Shown: piece after piece, positions 1 through 11,903 of the stretch | Layout of the letters: every line of letters starts with the position of its first letter | How positions within the stretch are numbered: position 1 is the stretch's first letter | From: an uncultured Pelagibacteraceae bacterium | GTDB taxonomy: Bacteria; Pseudomonadota; Alphaproteobacteria; Pelagibacterales; Pelagibacteraceae | Assembly (NCBI GenBank): GCA_902519635.1 | Contig: CABYKW010000001.1 | Coordinates: 12,563-76,562, forward strand | Direction of reading: 5' to 3' | DNA: 64,000 bases | Notes under the pieces: model-generated | The model's input: the letters and a program-made list of their open reading frames with translations, nothing else | What the model was told of the DNA's origin: nothing | Database searches by the model: none | Program-made: the position numbers and the translations under genes

Positions 1-549
<549 letters not shown>

Positions 550-591
550 CCCAATCTGATCAAAAAATTAAAGTTAATTTTGCATAAGTAT

Positions 592-619
592 TTGCATATT
601 CTCGTTTTGCTTGTAATAT
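592..619 (+). promoter_or_regulatory. Candidate sigma-70 promoter for leuA
   Basis: TTGCAT at 592-597 and TAATAT at 614-619 are 16 bases apart. This would place transcription start near 626, only a few bases before the leuA ATG at 633, giving a nearly leaderless mRNA. AT-rich DNA yields such matches by chance, so support is modest. Confidence 0.3.
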
Positions 620-632
620 GTAAAATCAGAAT

Positions 633-3240
<2,608 letters not shown>

Positions 3241-3257
3241 TTTGTCTAAAAAGATAG

Positions 3258-4106
3258 ATGTCCTCAAGCAGAGATGATTTTGGTATAGCATTTCGTTCAG
3301 CTCTTTTACAAAGAGGAGCTGCACAGAAATTTTCACTTGTATCCTTAATAGTTATCGCAATTATTATCTTTATTTTAGATTCTTTTGGTTTTACTTTTAT
3401 GAAACCTATCAGATCTATCATTAATGATGGAATTTATAGAGTTTCATTAGTTGCTTCATCTCCATCAAGAATTCTTCCTCAGGCAACAGCGAGCGTTTCT
3501 AATTTATTTAATTTAAAAAATGAAAATGAAAATTTAAAAAAAGCTTTAGAAGTTTATAAACAGAAAGAACTTAGCGTTGAATATTTAACCAATCAAAATA
3601 AGAATTTAAGGAAAATTTTAGAGTCAGAAGAATCTTTTTTGAAAAAGGAAAACATGATTCTATCAAAAGTTCTTATCGATAAAAGCAGCCCATATTTAAA
3701 ATCTATCATCATTAATAGAGGTTCAAAGTCAGGTATTTTAAAAGGAATGCCAGTTTTAGATAAGGATTATCTCATTGGAAGAGTAGTTGAAACTAATTAT
3801 TTATCTTCAAGAGTTTTGCTTTTAAATGATTTAAACAGCAGAATACCCGTTACTTTTGGTGAAGAAGGAATTCAAGGAATTTTAAAAGGCAATGGAGGAT
3901 CTAAACCGGAATTAGAATATTTGCCAGAGAATTATACCGTTGAAGAAGGAATTGACGTTTTTACATCAGGAAAAGACGGAATTTTTTCTCCTGGATCTCC
4001 AATTGGAATAACAACTTCTGAAGGAGATGTAAAACTCTTTTCTGAGTCCAGTCAACTTTCATTTGTTAAAGTTGATCTCTCACAACAAAATGAAGAGGCT
4101 TTTTAA
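3258..4106 (+). CDS. mreC: Rod-shape-determining protein MreC
   Basis: Periplasmic scaffold of the elongasome that links MreB to PBP2. The 282-residue protein has a short cytoplasmic N-terminus, one membrane helix at about residues 25-45, a coiled-coil rich in Asn, Glu and Lys at about 85-130, and then the MreC beta domain with NRGSKSGILKGMPVL and GLxGRV-like motifs. It begins 17 bases after mreB and its stop abuts the mreD start. Assignment rests on domain layout and on its invariant place between mreB and mreD. Confidence 0.93.
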   Translation: MSSSRDDFGIAFRSALLQRGAAQKFSLVSLIVIAIIIFILDSFGFTFMKPIRSIINDGIYRVSLVASSPSRILPQATASVSNLFNLKNENENLKKALEVYKQKELSVEYLTNQNKNLRKILESEESFLKKENMILSKVLIDKSSPYLKSIIINRGSKSGILKGMPVLDKDYLIGRVVETNYLSSRVLLLNDLNSRIPVTFGEEGIQGILKGNGGSKPELEYLPENYTVEEGIDVFTSGKDGIFSPGSPIGITTSEGDVKLFSESSQLSFVKVDLSQQNEEAF

Positions 4107-4619
4107 ATGTCTAGTTATAAAGTGATAAAAAAAATAATAAATCTTGGTCCACTCTTACTATTATATTATTTATCCATAAGTGAGATAGACACTCATTTTG
4201 AAAATTTTTTTGAAATTTTATCCTTCAATATTCAACTCATTATTATTTATTTCTGGGTTTTAAAAAGACCAGAGGTACTTGGAAGTGGACACATTTTTTT
4301 TGCAGGGCTTTTAAATGATGTAGTAATGGGATTTCCTTTAGGTTTAAGCTCTTTGTCTTATTTAATAATATCACTTGTTGCTGCCTACATAAAAAACATG
4401 ACTGTTAATACCAGGATCACAACTGACTGGTTTACTTTTTTCATTGCAATCTTTTTTTCAAATTTAACATTTTTTATTTTACTATCAAACTTTTCAGAAA
4501 TAAGAGTAAGTGTTACTGAAGTATCTTATAACACTTTCTTTACATTAATTTTTTTCCCTTTCTTTTGGTTTTTATTTACTTACTACAACTCAATTATAAC
4601 CCCTGATAAAAATGCTTAG
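4107..4619 (+). CDS. mreD: Rod-shape-determining protein MreD
   Basis: Small integral membrane protein of the elongasome. The 170 residues are very hydrophobic, with about five membrane spans. They carry the MreD-type stretch FFAGLLNDVVMGFPLGLSSL near the middle, where Asp follows the GLLxD pattern. The start directly follows the mreC stop, and the end overlaps the PBP2 start by eight bases, as expected for translationally coupled genes. MreD sequences are poorly conserved, so gene order carries part of the evidence. Confidence 0.88.
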   Translation: MSSYKVIKKIINLGPLLLLYYLSISEIDTHFENFFEILSFNIQLIIIYFWVLKRPEVLGSGHIFFAGLLNDVVMGFPLGLSSLSYLIISLVAAYIKNMTVNTRITTDWFTFFIAIFFSNLTFFILLSNFSEIRVSVTEVSYNTFFTLIFFPFFWFLFTYYNSIITPDKNA

Positions 4620-6546
4620 CGCTGGTTCTGGTAATACAGTTATAAAATCAAAATTAATAAGTAGAAGAATGTTTTTGCTATCAATTAGTAAAGCAGTTGT
4701 AGTAGTTGGAGTTTTGGGTAGATTGATCTCACTCCAAATTAATGAAAGCACTAAATATAAAACATTGTCTGATAAAAATAGATTTAGAGAGTGGAAGTTA
4801 GCTCCGGAAAGAGGAGTAATAAAAGATTATTTTAATCAAGAGATCGCTTCTAACAAACAGGTTTATCAAATACATTTAATACCAGAAAATGCTGGAAGCA
4901 TTGAAGAAGTATTTTTTAGATTAAAATCAATATTAAATATAAGCGATAAAAAGATTTTTTCTTTAAAGAAAAGAATTGCAAAGCAGAAGCCTTGGGAACC
5001 TATTATTATTTCTGATAATTTGAATTGGTCTGAATTTTCAAGAATAAATTTATTCTTACATGAATTGCAAGGAATAGAACCTATAGTATCCATAGCAAGA
5101 GTATATAAAGATAATTCTTCGGCTCATGTTTTAGGTTATGTTTCGCAAGTAAGCGCTAAAGATTTAAAAAACAAAAAATATCTAAAAGACATGTCTGTTC
5201 CTGGTATGGCTGTAGGCAAAACTGGATTAGAGCGTAGATTAGATAAAGAAATAATAGGTGAAGTTGGTTTTCAAAGGTATGAAGTAAATGCTTTTGGAAA
5301 AAGAATTAAACAAATTAAAGTCAACCCAGGAAAAGCAGGAAAAAGTTTTAAAACTACTCTAGATTTAGAAGTCCAAAAGTATACGGCTGAAATATTACAA
5401 GATAAGGCAGCATCTGTGTGTGTTATGGATATTTATAATGGTGACATTATATCTTTAGTATCTTCTCCTTCATATGATCCTAATGCTTTTGTTCATGGGA
5501 TTGAAAAAAATTATTGGAATAGTTTAATAAAAAATGAAAGAAAGCCCTTAATCAACAAAGCTGTTTCAGGTCTATATCCACCTGGGTCTACTATTAAAAC
5601 GATAGTAGCTTTAAGCGCTTTGGAAAATAAAATAATTCGACCTTTAGATACTGTTAGATGCAAAGGTAAAATTGAATTATTTGGGGAGAAATTTCACTGT
5701 TGGAAAAAAAAAGGTCACGGCATAATGAACATGAGAACAGGAATTAAAAGATCTTGTGATGTTTATTTTTATGAAGTTGCTAGAAGATTAGGAGTAGATC
5801 GATTATCTGAAACTGCAAAAAAATTTGGTCTTGGAAAAAAAGTTCTTAACGATTTTGTTGAAGAAAGATCTGGAGTAGTACCCAACACTACTTGGAAAAA
5901 AAAATATATTGGTCAGAATTGGTACTTGGGAGAAACATTGCACTCAGGAATTGGCCAAGGTTATTTTCAAAGTACTCCAATTCAATTATGCTTAATGACA
6001 GCACAAATTGCTAACGGAGGTTTTGAAATTAAACCTAGGATATTATTTGATAAATCAAAAAATAATTTAAAAGAATACTTAAATTTTAAAAATGAAAATC
6101 CTGGACAGCCATTACCTACAGATCTATTAGTGTCTAATTTTGATCTTAAGCCATTATTTAAGAATCAAGAAAACATAAAGATCATAAAAGATGCAATGTA
6201 TTCTTCATCAAATGAGCCAGGTGGAACTTCTTATAGATCAAGATTAGAGGACAAAAGATTTACTTTTGCTGGAAAAACTGGATCATCTCAGATCAGAAGG
6301 TTTACAGAAGAACAGCGAGAAGCAGAAGTTAAACAAGAACAATTGAAATATGAAAATCGAGATCATGCTTTGTTTATAGCTTTTGCACCAGTAAGTGATC
6401 CAAAATATGCAATAAGTGTTGTGGTTGAACATGGAGGCACAGGAAGTAAAGCTGCAGCCCCAATAGCAAAAAAAGTTATAAAAAAAGTTTTAGAACGTCA
6501 CAGCCTAAGACAGTCAATAAATAACTTACCAGGAGACTCTATATAA
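4612..6546 (+). CDS. mrdA: Penicillin-binding protein 2 (elongation-specific transpeptidase)
   Basis: Cross-links new peptidoglycan during side-wall elongation, together with RodA. The 644-residue protein has one N-terminal membrane anchor (about residues 20-40), a PBP dimerisation domain, then the transpeptidase domain. The active-site serine is in GSTIK near residue 328, the SxD/N motif is SCD near residue 380, and KTGS near residue 555 completes the catalytic set. It overlaps mreD by eight bases, and its TAA stop shares one base with the rodA ATG. Class B PBPs of division (FtsI) are excluded by the mre-rodA context. Confidence 0.95.
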   Translation: MLSAGSGNTVIKSKLISRRMFLLSISKAVVVVGVLGRLISLQINESTKYKTLSDKNRFREWKLAPERGVIKDYFNQEIASNKQVYQIHLIPENAGSIEEVFFRLKSILNISDKKIFSLKKRIAKQKPWEPIIISDNLNWSEFSRINLFLHELQGIEPIVSIARVYKDNSSAHVLGYVSQVSAKDLKNKKYLKDMSVPGMAVGKTGLERRLDKEIIGEVGFQRYEVNAFGKRIKQIKVNPGKAGKSFKTTLDLEVQKYTAEILQDKAASVCVMDIYNGDIISLVSSPSYDPNAFVHGIEKNYWNSLIKNERKPLINKAVSGLYPPGSTIKTIVALSALENKIIRPLDTVRCKGKIELFGEKFHCWKKKGHGIMNMRTGIKRSCDVYFYEVARRLGVDRLSETAKKFGLGKKVLNDFVEERSGVVPNTTWKKKYIGQNWYLGETLHSGIGQGYFQSTPIQLCLMTAQIANGGFEIKPRILFDKSKNNLKEYLNFKNENPGQPLPTDLLVSNFDLKPLFKNQENIKIIKDAMYSSSNEPGGTSYRSRLEDKRFTFAGKTGSSQIRRFTEEQREAEVKQEQLKYENRDHALFIAFAPVSDPKYAISVVVEHGGTGSKAAAPIAKKVIKKVLERHSLRQSINNLPGDSI

Positions 6547-7670
6547 TGTTTCAACCAAGATCCATACAATCTTCTTTAAGTTTTAGAGATAAACTTGTGT
6601 CTATTGATTATGTTTTAGTTTTTTCTATTTTAATTTTGGGAATTACAAGCATGTTTGCAATGTATTCTACAGATGGAGGGGAGTTTAAATACCACACGGA
6701 GAGTCATATCATAAGGTTTGCTGTTTTTTTTATAATGTTTTTTATTTTATCTTTTGTCCAAATAAGATTTTGGCATAGTACTAGCTATTTGATTTATTTT
6801 ATTTTTCTTATTCTTCTTATAGGAGTGAAGTATTTTGGATTAACATCATCCGGATCACAAAGGTGGTTAAACTTCTATTTTATGAACCTTCAGCCTTCAG
6901 AGTTAATGAAGATAGGCTTAATTTTATTTTTAGCAAAATATTATCATCGAGTTTCTATAGAAAATGTTAATAAAGTAAAATTTTTATTTCTTCCAATTTT
7001 CGTTTTGATTTTTCCAACTCTTTTAGTTGTACTTCAACCTGATCTTGGAACTGCAATTTTGATTGCGTCAGGCGGAGTAGTAGTAGCCTGGCTTGCTGGG
7101 GTAAGAGCAAAATTTTTTATTTATGCTTTATTGGTTTTTATTTCTTTATTGCCGATTGCTATTTCTTTTTTGAAACCATACCAAAAAGCAAGGATATTAA
7201 CATTTTTAAATCCAGAAAAAGATCCTCTTGGTGCTGGGTATCAAATTATACAGTCCAAAATAGCTATAGGTTCTGGAGGTCTTTTCGGCAAAGGTTTTCT
7301 GAACGGATCGCAAAGTTATCTTGATTATTTACCCGAAAAACATACTGATTTTATATTCACTCTATTTTCTGAAGAGTTTGGTTTTTTTGGCTCAATATTT
7401 ATCTTATTGCTTTATGGGTTAATAGTTTCAAGAATAGTTAAAATAGGAAATATAACTAGAAGTAATTTTGGAAAACTTTATTGCTATAGTTTTGCAACTG
7501 CATTTTTTATTTACGTAGTGGTAAATATGGGAATGGTTTTAGGGTTACTACCAATCGTTGGATCTCCCCTGCCCATTATGTCTTACGGAGGATCTTCGAT
7601 GATGGCTATAATGCTTGGTTTAGGAGTAGCCATGTCTTGTAGGGTTTATAAAGATATGCCGGTAAATTAA
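6546..7670 (+). CDS. mrdB: Peptidoglycan glycosyltransferase RodA
   Basis: SEDS-family membrane enzyme that polymerises lipid II into glycan strands during elongation and works with PBP2. The 374-residue protein has about ten membrane segments. SEDS signatures are visible: LQPSELMKI and QPDLGTAI in the middle, LPEKHTDFIF before the large periplasmic loop, and the C-terminal GSPLPIMSYGGSS. Its ATG overlaps the PBP2 stop codon by one base, indicating coupled translation. It closes the mre operon; the bactofilin follows after 85 bases. Confidence 0.95.
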   Translation: MFQPRSIQSSLSFRDKLVSIDYVLVFSILILGITSMFAMYSTDGGEFKYHTESHIIRFAVFFIMFFILSFVQIRFWHSTSYLIYFIFLILLIGVKYFGLTSSGSQRWLNFYFMNLQPSELMKIGLILFLAKYYHRVSIENVNKVKFLFLPIFVLIFPTLLVVLQPDLGTAILIASGGVVVAWLAGVRAKFFIYALLVFISLLPIAISFLKPYQKARILTFLNPEKDPLGAGYQIIQSKIAIGSGGLFGKGFLNGSQSYLDYLPEKHTDFIFTLFSEEFGFFGSIFILLLYGLIVSRIVKIGNITRSNFGKLYCYSFATAFFIYVVVNMGMVLGLLPIVGSPLPIMSYGGSSMMAIMLGLGVAMSCRVYKDMPVN

Positions 7671-7755
7671 AAAAATGAGAACCTATTATGGTCAATTTTT
7701 TTTTAGAAAAGACTTGTTAATATATGTGATAGATGATTAGATTAATAATTATTAT

Positions 7756-8214
7756 ATGTTTGGAGACAAAAAAAAAATTAAAGATAGCGAAAGATCACTC
7801 ATAAGTGAAACTGTGAGCATTGAAGGAACAATTAATAGCTCTGGAGCAATTGATGTAGCAGGTTTAGTCAAAGGTCCAGTGATTTCAAAAGAAATTGTTA
7901 TTAGAGAAACAGGATCAATTACTGGATCAATTGAAGGAGACAGAGTTGAAATACATGGTCATATGGATGGAAAAGTATCAGGCGATGATGTGATAATTGG
8001 AGGCACAGGTACTGTAAAGGGTGATATAGAGTTTGGCAATAATTTAAGAACAGAAAATGGTGCAGACATAGACGGATATATTAAAAAAACTCACGGATCA
8101 AAATCTAAACTTAAGCCTGATTTCTTATTCAGTAAATCAAAAGAAGAAAAGAAGCCTAAAGAAAATGGCGGCTCTGAAGCAAATTTAAACAAAGACTCAG
8201 AAATTTTAGCCTAA
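7756..8214 (+). CDS. Bactofilin (polymer-forming cytoskeletal protein)
   Basis: Bactofilins polymerise without nucleotide into membrane-associated filaments that position cell-wall enzymes. The 152-residue protein has the family layout: a short charged N-terminus, a central beta-helix domain at about residues 15-115 with glycine/valine-rich repeats (GSIEGDRVEIHGHMDGKVSG), and a disordered Lys/Glu-rich tail. Its place directly after the elongasome operon fits a role in cell-wall patterning. The 85-base gap before it probably has its own promoter, but I cannot fix one. Confidence 0.88.
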   Translation: MFGDKKKIKDSERSLISETVSIEGTINSSGAIDVAGLVKGPVISKEIVIRETGSITGSIEGDRVEIHGHMDGKVSGDDVIIGGTGTVKGDIEFGNNLRTENGADIDGYIKKTHGSKSKLKPDFLFSKSKEEKKPKENGGSEANLNKDSEILA

Positions 8215-8259
8215 TCTACCGCACTACAAAACTCTGTAAGTTTGCATTATAAATTTCTT

Positions 8260-9519
8260 ATGGAAAAGTATAAATGTAAATCAGTTGGAATTATTGGTTC
8301 GGGAATACAGGGAGTGTGTATTGGTCTTCAATTAATTAAAAAAGGAATCCCAGTAACTATATTTGATAGGCTTGACCCACTGTCTTTAAATTTTAAATCT
8401 GCATCCTATGGTAATGCAGGTCATTTTTCTCCTTACGCTGTATTACAATTTAACAGAACTGATATTTTATCTGACGTGCCTAAGATGTTATTTAGTTCTT
8501 ATGGACCTCTTGCATTAAAATGGAATTATGTATTAAAAATGATTCCTTGGTTTTCAAATTATCTAAAAAATTGTAATAAAAAATCAATGTTACATACAGC
8601 AAAATACATGCACCAAATTTTAAGTCTGTCTAACGATGCATATGAAGAAATATTTAAAGAAATAGACACAACTAATTTAATTGAAAAAAAAGGGATTATT
8701 TACGTTTGGACTAAAAAAAATTTAAAAAGCAGAGAACTTGAAATTAAAGTGAGAGATGATTTAGGTATAAGACAAAAACTTTTGACACAAAAAGAAATTT
8801 TAGAATTAGAACCAAATTTAAATCCAGTTTTTGATGCAGGAGTAATATATGAAGGAGCAATGCATGCAAGAGACCCACATGGAATTTTAAAAGAAATATT
8901 TAAACTTTTTTTAAAAAAAGGGGGAAAATTTGTTCAAGAAAACATTATTAGTCTTAAACAAAAAGATGAAAATCAAACGGTTATTAAATCAGAAAAGGAA
9001 GAATACATTTTTACAAAATCTGTTATTGCCTCTGGTGCCTTTTCAAAATCTTTAACAGATCAATTAGGAGAAAATATTCCTTTAGATACTGAAAGAGGAT
9101 ATCACGTTCATTTTAAAGATATGGATCATTTAATTTCAAGACCAGTAATTTTTTTAGATAAAGGTTTTGGTATGACGCCTATGAATCAAGGATTAAGAGC
9201 TGTTGGTACCGTAGAGCTAGGTGGATTAAAAAATCCTTTATCAAAAAAAAGAATTGATTATCTTATAAAGTCTGCTCATGAGCTTTTACCTCAACTTAAA
9301 AAACCTGAAGATGAATGGCTAGGATTTAGACCAACGTTGCCAGATTTTTTACCTATCATTGGACCTTCATTAAAAAATAAAAATATTATCTATGCTTTTG
9401 GCCATCATCATTTAGGCTGGACTTTAGGTGCAGTAACAGGCAAAATCGTCTCTGGTATAGTTGCAGAAGAGAAAACAAATTTAGATTTATCTCCCTACAG
9501 CTCAAAAAGATTTGATTAG
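8260..9519 (+). CDS. FAD-dependent amino-acid oxidoreductase (DadA-like)
   Basis: Member of the DAO family of flavin oxidoreductases, resembling D-amino acid dehydrogenase. The FAD dinucleotide fold GIIGSGIQG lies at the extreme N-terminus, and the C-terminal FAD contact is GHHHLGWTLG. About 419 residues from the ATG at 8260; an upstream TTG at 8242 would only add six residues before the fold and is less likely. It overlaps the following EamA gene or nearly touches it, and a 2-hydroxyacid dehydrogenase completes the set. The substrate (D-amino acid, or an imino acid such as hydroxyproline) cannot be read from the sequence. Confidence 0.82.
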   Translation: MEKYKCKSVGIIGSGIQGVCIGLQLIKKGIPVTIFDRLDPLSLNFKSASYGNAGHFSPYAVLQFNRTDILSDVPKMLFSSYGPLALKWNYVLKMIPWFSNYLKNCNKKSMLHTAKYMHQILSLSNDAYEEIFKEIDTTNLIEKKGIIYVWTKKNLKSRELEIKVRDDLGIRQKLLTQKEILELEPNLNPVFDAGVIYEGAMHARDPHGILKEIFKLFLKKGGKFVQENIISLKQKDENQTVIKSEKEEYIFTKSVIASGAFSKSLTDQLGENIPLDTERGYHVHFKDMDHLISRPVIFLDKGFGMTPMNQGLRAVGTVELGGLKNPLSKKRIDYLIKSAHELLPQLKKPEDEWLGFRPTLPDFLPIIGPSLKNKNIIYAFGHHHLGWTLGAVTGKIVSGIVAEEKTNLDLSPYSSKRFD

Positions 9520-9526
9520 GTATTAT

Positions 9527-10420
9527 TTGTCAAAAAATTATTTAGCTTATTTATTTTTAGTATTAGCCGCGTTATTTTGGTCTGGCAATTTTATTGTTGG
9601 AAAATTTGCAACACTATTTGAAGTTCCTCCACTAACTTTAAATGTTTTTAGATGGATTTCAGTTTGGTTTATATTAATACCTTTTACATATAAAGAAATT
9701 TACAACAATTTACCTTATATAAAAAAAAATTGGCTTGTTATCAGCTTCATGGGAGTAATTACAATAAGTACTTTTAACTCTGTTGTTTATTTTGCACTAA
9801 ATTATACACAAGTAGTAAATGCAGTTCTAATGTTAGCTGCTATTCCTGCAGCAACAATTGTGCTTTCGTCTTTAATGAAAATTGAAAAAACAAATATTTT
9901 TCAAATTCTTGGACTGTTGTTGTCAATTATAGGAATTGGATCAATCATTTCCAACGGTGATATTCAAAAAATTATTTCTTTAAGTTTTAACAAAGGTGAC
10001 TTATGGATGCTAGTTTGTGTAGTTACATGGTCTCTTTATACTACTTTACTTAAAAAACATAAATTTAAATTTTCACAGTTTACTTTAATTCAGCTAATGG
10101 TTTCTGTTGGGATACTTTTTTTGATACCGCAATTTTTTTATGAAAAATCTATTGGTCTAGAACTAAATTTAAACAAAGCATTTTTTTTGATTCTTTTTTA
10201 TGTGGTTGTGTTTCCAGCTATTGCTGCTTATTACTGTTGGCAAAAAGGTGTTCAGATCATTGGCCCAAATAGATCTACCATGTTTGTTCAATTGATGCCT
10301 TTATTCAGTGCAGTCATGGCGATCATAATCTTTAAAGAAAAATTTGAGTTTTACCATTTTACAGGGGCCGCTTTTATATTAACTGGTATTTATTTATCCA
10401 ATAGGAAAGTTAATGATTAA
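9527..10420 (+). CDS. EamA/DMT-family permease
   Basis: Ten-helix drug/metabolite transporter made of two EamA repeats. The first repeat begins FLVLAALFWSGNFIVGK and the second starts near WMLVCVVTWSLYTTLLKK. No ATG is available: TTG codons at 9512 and 9527 are both possible. I prefer 9527, eight bases after the preceding stop with an AGG at good spacing. It overlaps the next gene by eight bases. Members export amino acids or metabolites, so here it may move the substrate or product of the flanking oxidoreductases. Confidence 0.85.
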   Translation: MSKNYLAYLFLVLAALFWSGNFIVGKFATLFEVPPLTLNVFRWISVWFILIPFTYKEIYNNLPYIKKNWLVISFMGVITISTFNSVVYFALNYTQVVNAVLMLAAIPAATIVLSSLMKIEKTNIFQILGLLLSIIGIGSIISNGDIQKIISLSFNKGDLWMLVCVVTWSLYTTLLKKHKFKFSQFTLIQLMVSVGILFLIPQFFYEKSIGLELNLNKAFFLILFYVVVFPAIAAYYCWQKGVQIIGPNRSTMFVQLMPLFSAVMAIIIFKEKFEFYHFTGAAFILTGIYLSNRKVND

Positions 10421-11363
10421 TGTGGCAGTTTTAGATGACTATCAAGATATATTTCAACAAATAATTGATACTCAAAAGTATAAAGAGAAATATAATTTTA
10501 AGGTTTTTAATGAACCGTTTTCTAATGAAAATGAAGCAATAGTTGCCTTAGAGGATTTCGAAGCTCTTTTTATAATGCGAGAAAGAACTCCAATTACGAA
10601 ATCATTAATCTCTGCACTTCCAAAATTAAAATTTATAATGACATCTGGGATGAGAAATAACGCTATCGACTTAAAAACGGCTAAAAAAAATAAAATAATA
10701 GTTTGTGGGACTGAAATTAATTCAAACCCTGCAGCAGAAATTACTTGGGCTTTAATATTAGGTTTATTGAGAAATGTGAGGCAAGAAGCCGACAATATGT
10801 TTCAAGGTTATTGGCAGACTACGATAGGTTTAGAATTAAAAGGGAAACTGTTAGGCATAATTGGCCTTGGAAAGATAGGATCCCAAGTAGCAAAGGTTGC
10901 AAAAGCATTTGGAATGGAAGTATGTGCTTGGAGTGAAAATTTAAATTTAACACAAGCCAATCAGATTGGAGTTCTTCCAATGAGCAAGGAAGATTTATTA
11001 AAGAATGCAGATATAGTTTCAATACATGTTGTTTTTGCAGATAAGTATAAAAATTTAATTACAGAAAAAGAGTTTAAAGTGATGAAAAAATCATCTTTTT
11101 TAATTAATACATCAAGAGGCCTTATTGTTAATGAGAATGATTTAATTCAAGCTTTAAAAGACGAGACAATCGCAGGTGTAGGATTAGACGTTTATGATCA
11201 AGAGCCTCTACCTCAGGATCACAAGCTAAGATTTTTTCCTAATGCCTTGTTATTACCCCATATTGGATATGTTACAGCAGAGAACTATTCAAAGTTTTAT
11301 ATTCAAATGATTGAAAATCTTAACGCTTGTTTAGAGAAAAAGCCCATTCGGGAACTAATATAG
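10413..11363 (+). CDS. D-isomer-specific 2-hydroxyacid dehydrogenase
   Basis: NAD(P)-dependent reductase or dehydrogenase interconverting 2-keto and D-2-hydroxy acids in the cytoplasm. The 316-residue protein has the NAD fold GIIGLGKIGSQVA near residue 145. The catalytic Arg is in NTSRG near residue 230, the Glu in DVYDQEPLP near 260 and the His in LLPHIGYVT near 285, so the full Arg/Glu/His triad is present. It overlaps the upstream permease gene by eight bases, making a three-gene unit with the DadA-like enzyme. Physiological substrate unknown. Confidence 0.88.
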   Translation: MINVAVLDDYQDIFQQIIDTQKYKEKYNFKVFNEPFSNENEAIVALEDFEALFIMRERTPITKSLISALPKLKFIMTSGMRNNAIDLKTAKKNKIIVCGTEINSNPAAEITWALILGLLRNVRQEADNMFQGYWQTTIGLELKGKLLGIIGLGKIGSQVAKVAKAFGMEVCAWSENLNLTQANQIGVLPMSKEDLLKNADIVSIHVVFADKYKNLITEKEFKVMKKSSFLINTSRGLIVNENDLIQALKDETIAGVGLDVYDQEPLPQDHKLRFFPNALLLPHIGYVTAENYSKFYIQMIENLNACLEKKPIRELI

Positions 11364-11473
11364 ACTTAATTTACAATTAATAGTTGTTTAAATTAAAAGC
11401 GTTGATAAACTCATATTGAGGGACTGATTTGTTTTAAAATAAATAAATCAATGTATAAGCGTTTTGGGGAAGT

Positions 11474-11857
11474 ATGAAAAAAATATTTGGTCTGTTGACC
11501 TCATTATTAATATTAAATGGCTGCGCAGAGTCTATGGCTTTGCTGGGACCAGCTTCAAGTGCTATAGGAAGTAGTGCGATTGGAGGAAGCAACGTAGTTA
11601 ATTCAACAATATCATCTGCCTTAAGCTATGGAATAAAACAGCAAACTGGGATGTCACCAACAGAACATGCTATGGCTTATGTAAAAGAGCACAATCCAGA
11701 CAAGAAAAAAGAAAGATGTGTAAGTTTTTTAGAGGCAACTAATTCTGAAACTTGTGCTGCAGTTAAAAAAAGTATTCTTGAGACCAAAGAAAAAATTGTA
11801 AAAAAATCTAAGATTGAAAACTTAGCTTTAAAAGGAATTCAAACTAGAAGAAGATAA
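11474..11857 (+). CDS. Small lipoprotein of unknown function
   Basis: A 127-residue protein with a lipoprotein signal: Lys-Lys, a hydrophobic core and the lipobox ILNGC, giving a predicted lipidated Cys17. The mature part has a Gly/Ser/Ala-rich region (about 25-55), then a charged region with two further cysteines near residues 77 and 88 that could form a disulfide. A purine-rich GGGGAAG precedes the ATG. I do not recognise the family. It is the last plus-strand gene before metY, which converges on it. Confidence 0.72.
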   Translation: MKKIFGLLTSLLILNGCAESMALLGPASSAIGSSAIGGSNVVNSTISSALSYGIKQQTGMSPTEHAMAYVKEHNPDKKKERCVSFLEATNSETCAAVKKSILETKEKIVKKSKIENLALKGIQTRRR

Positions 11858-11869
11858 GATCTAGTTTCC

Positions 11870-11896
11870 TAGCCCCACTTAAGTTAAGTAGGGCTA
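11870..11896. terminator. Hairpin between convergent genes
   Basis: TAGCCC (11870-11875) pairs with GGGCTA (11891-11896), with further A/T pairing inside (ACTT with AAGT around one mismatch). It sits between the lipoprotein gene and the end of metY. The T-run on the plus strand is poor, so it may act mostly as an mRNA 3'-end structure. Confidence 0.4.
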
Positions 11897-11903
11897 AAAA
11901 TTG

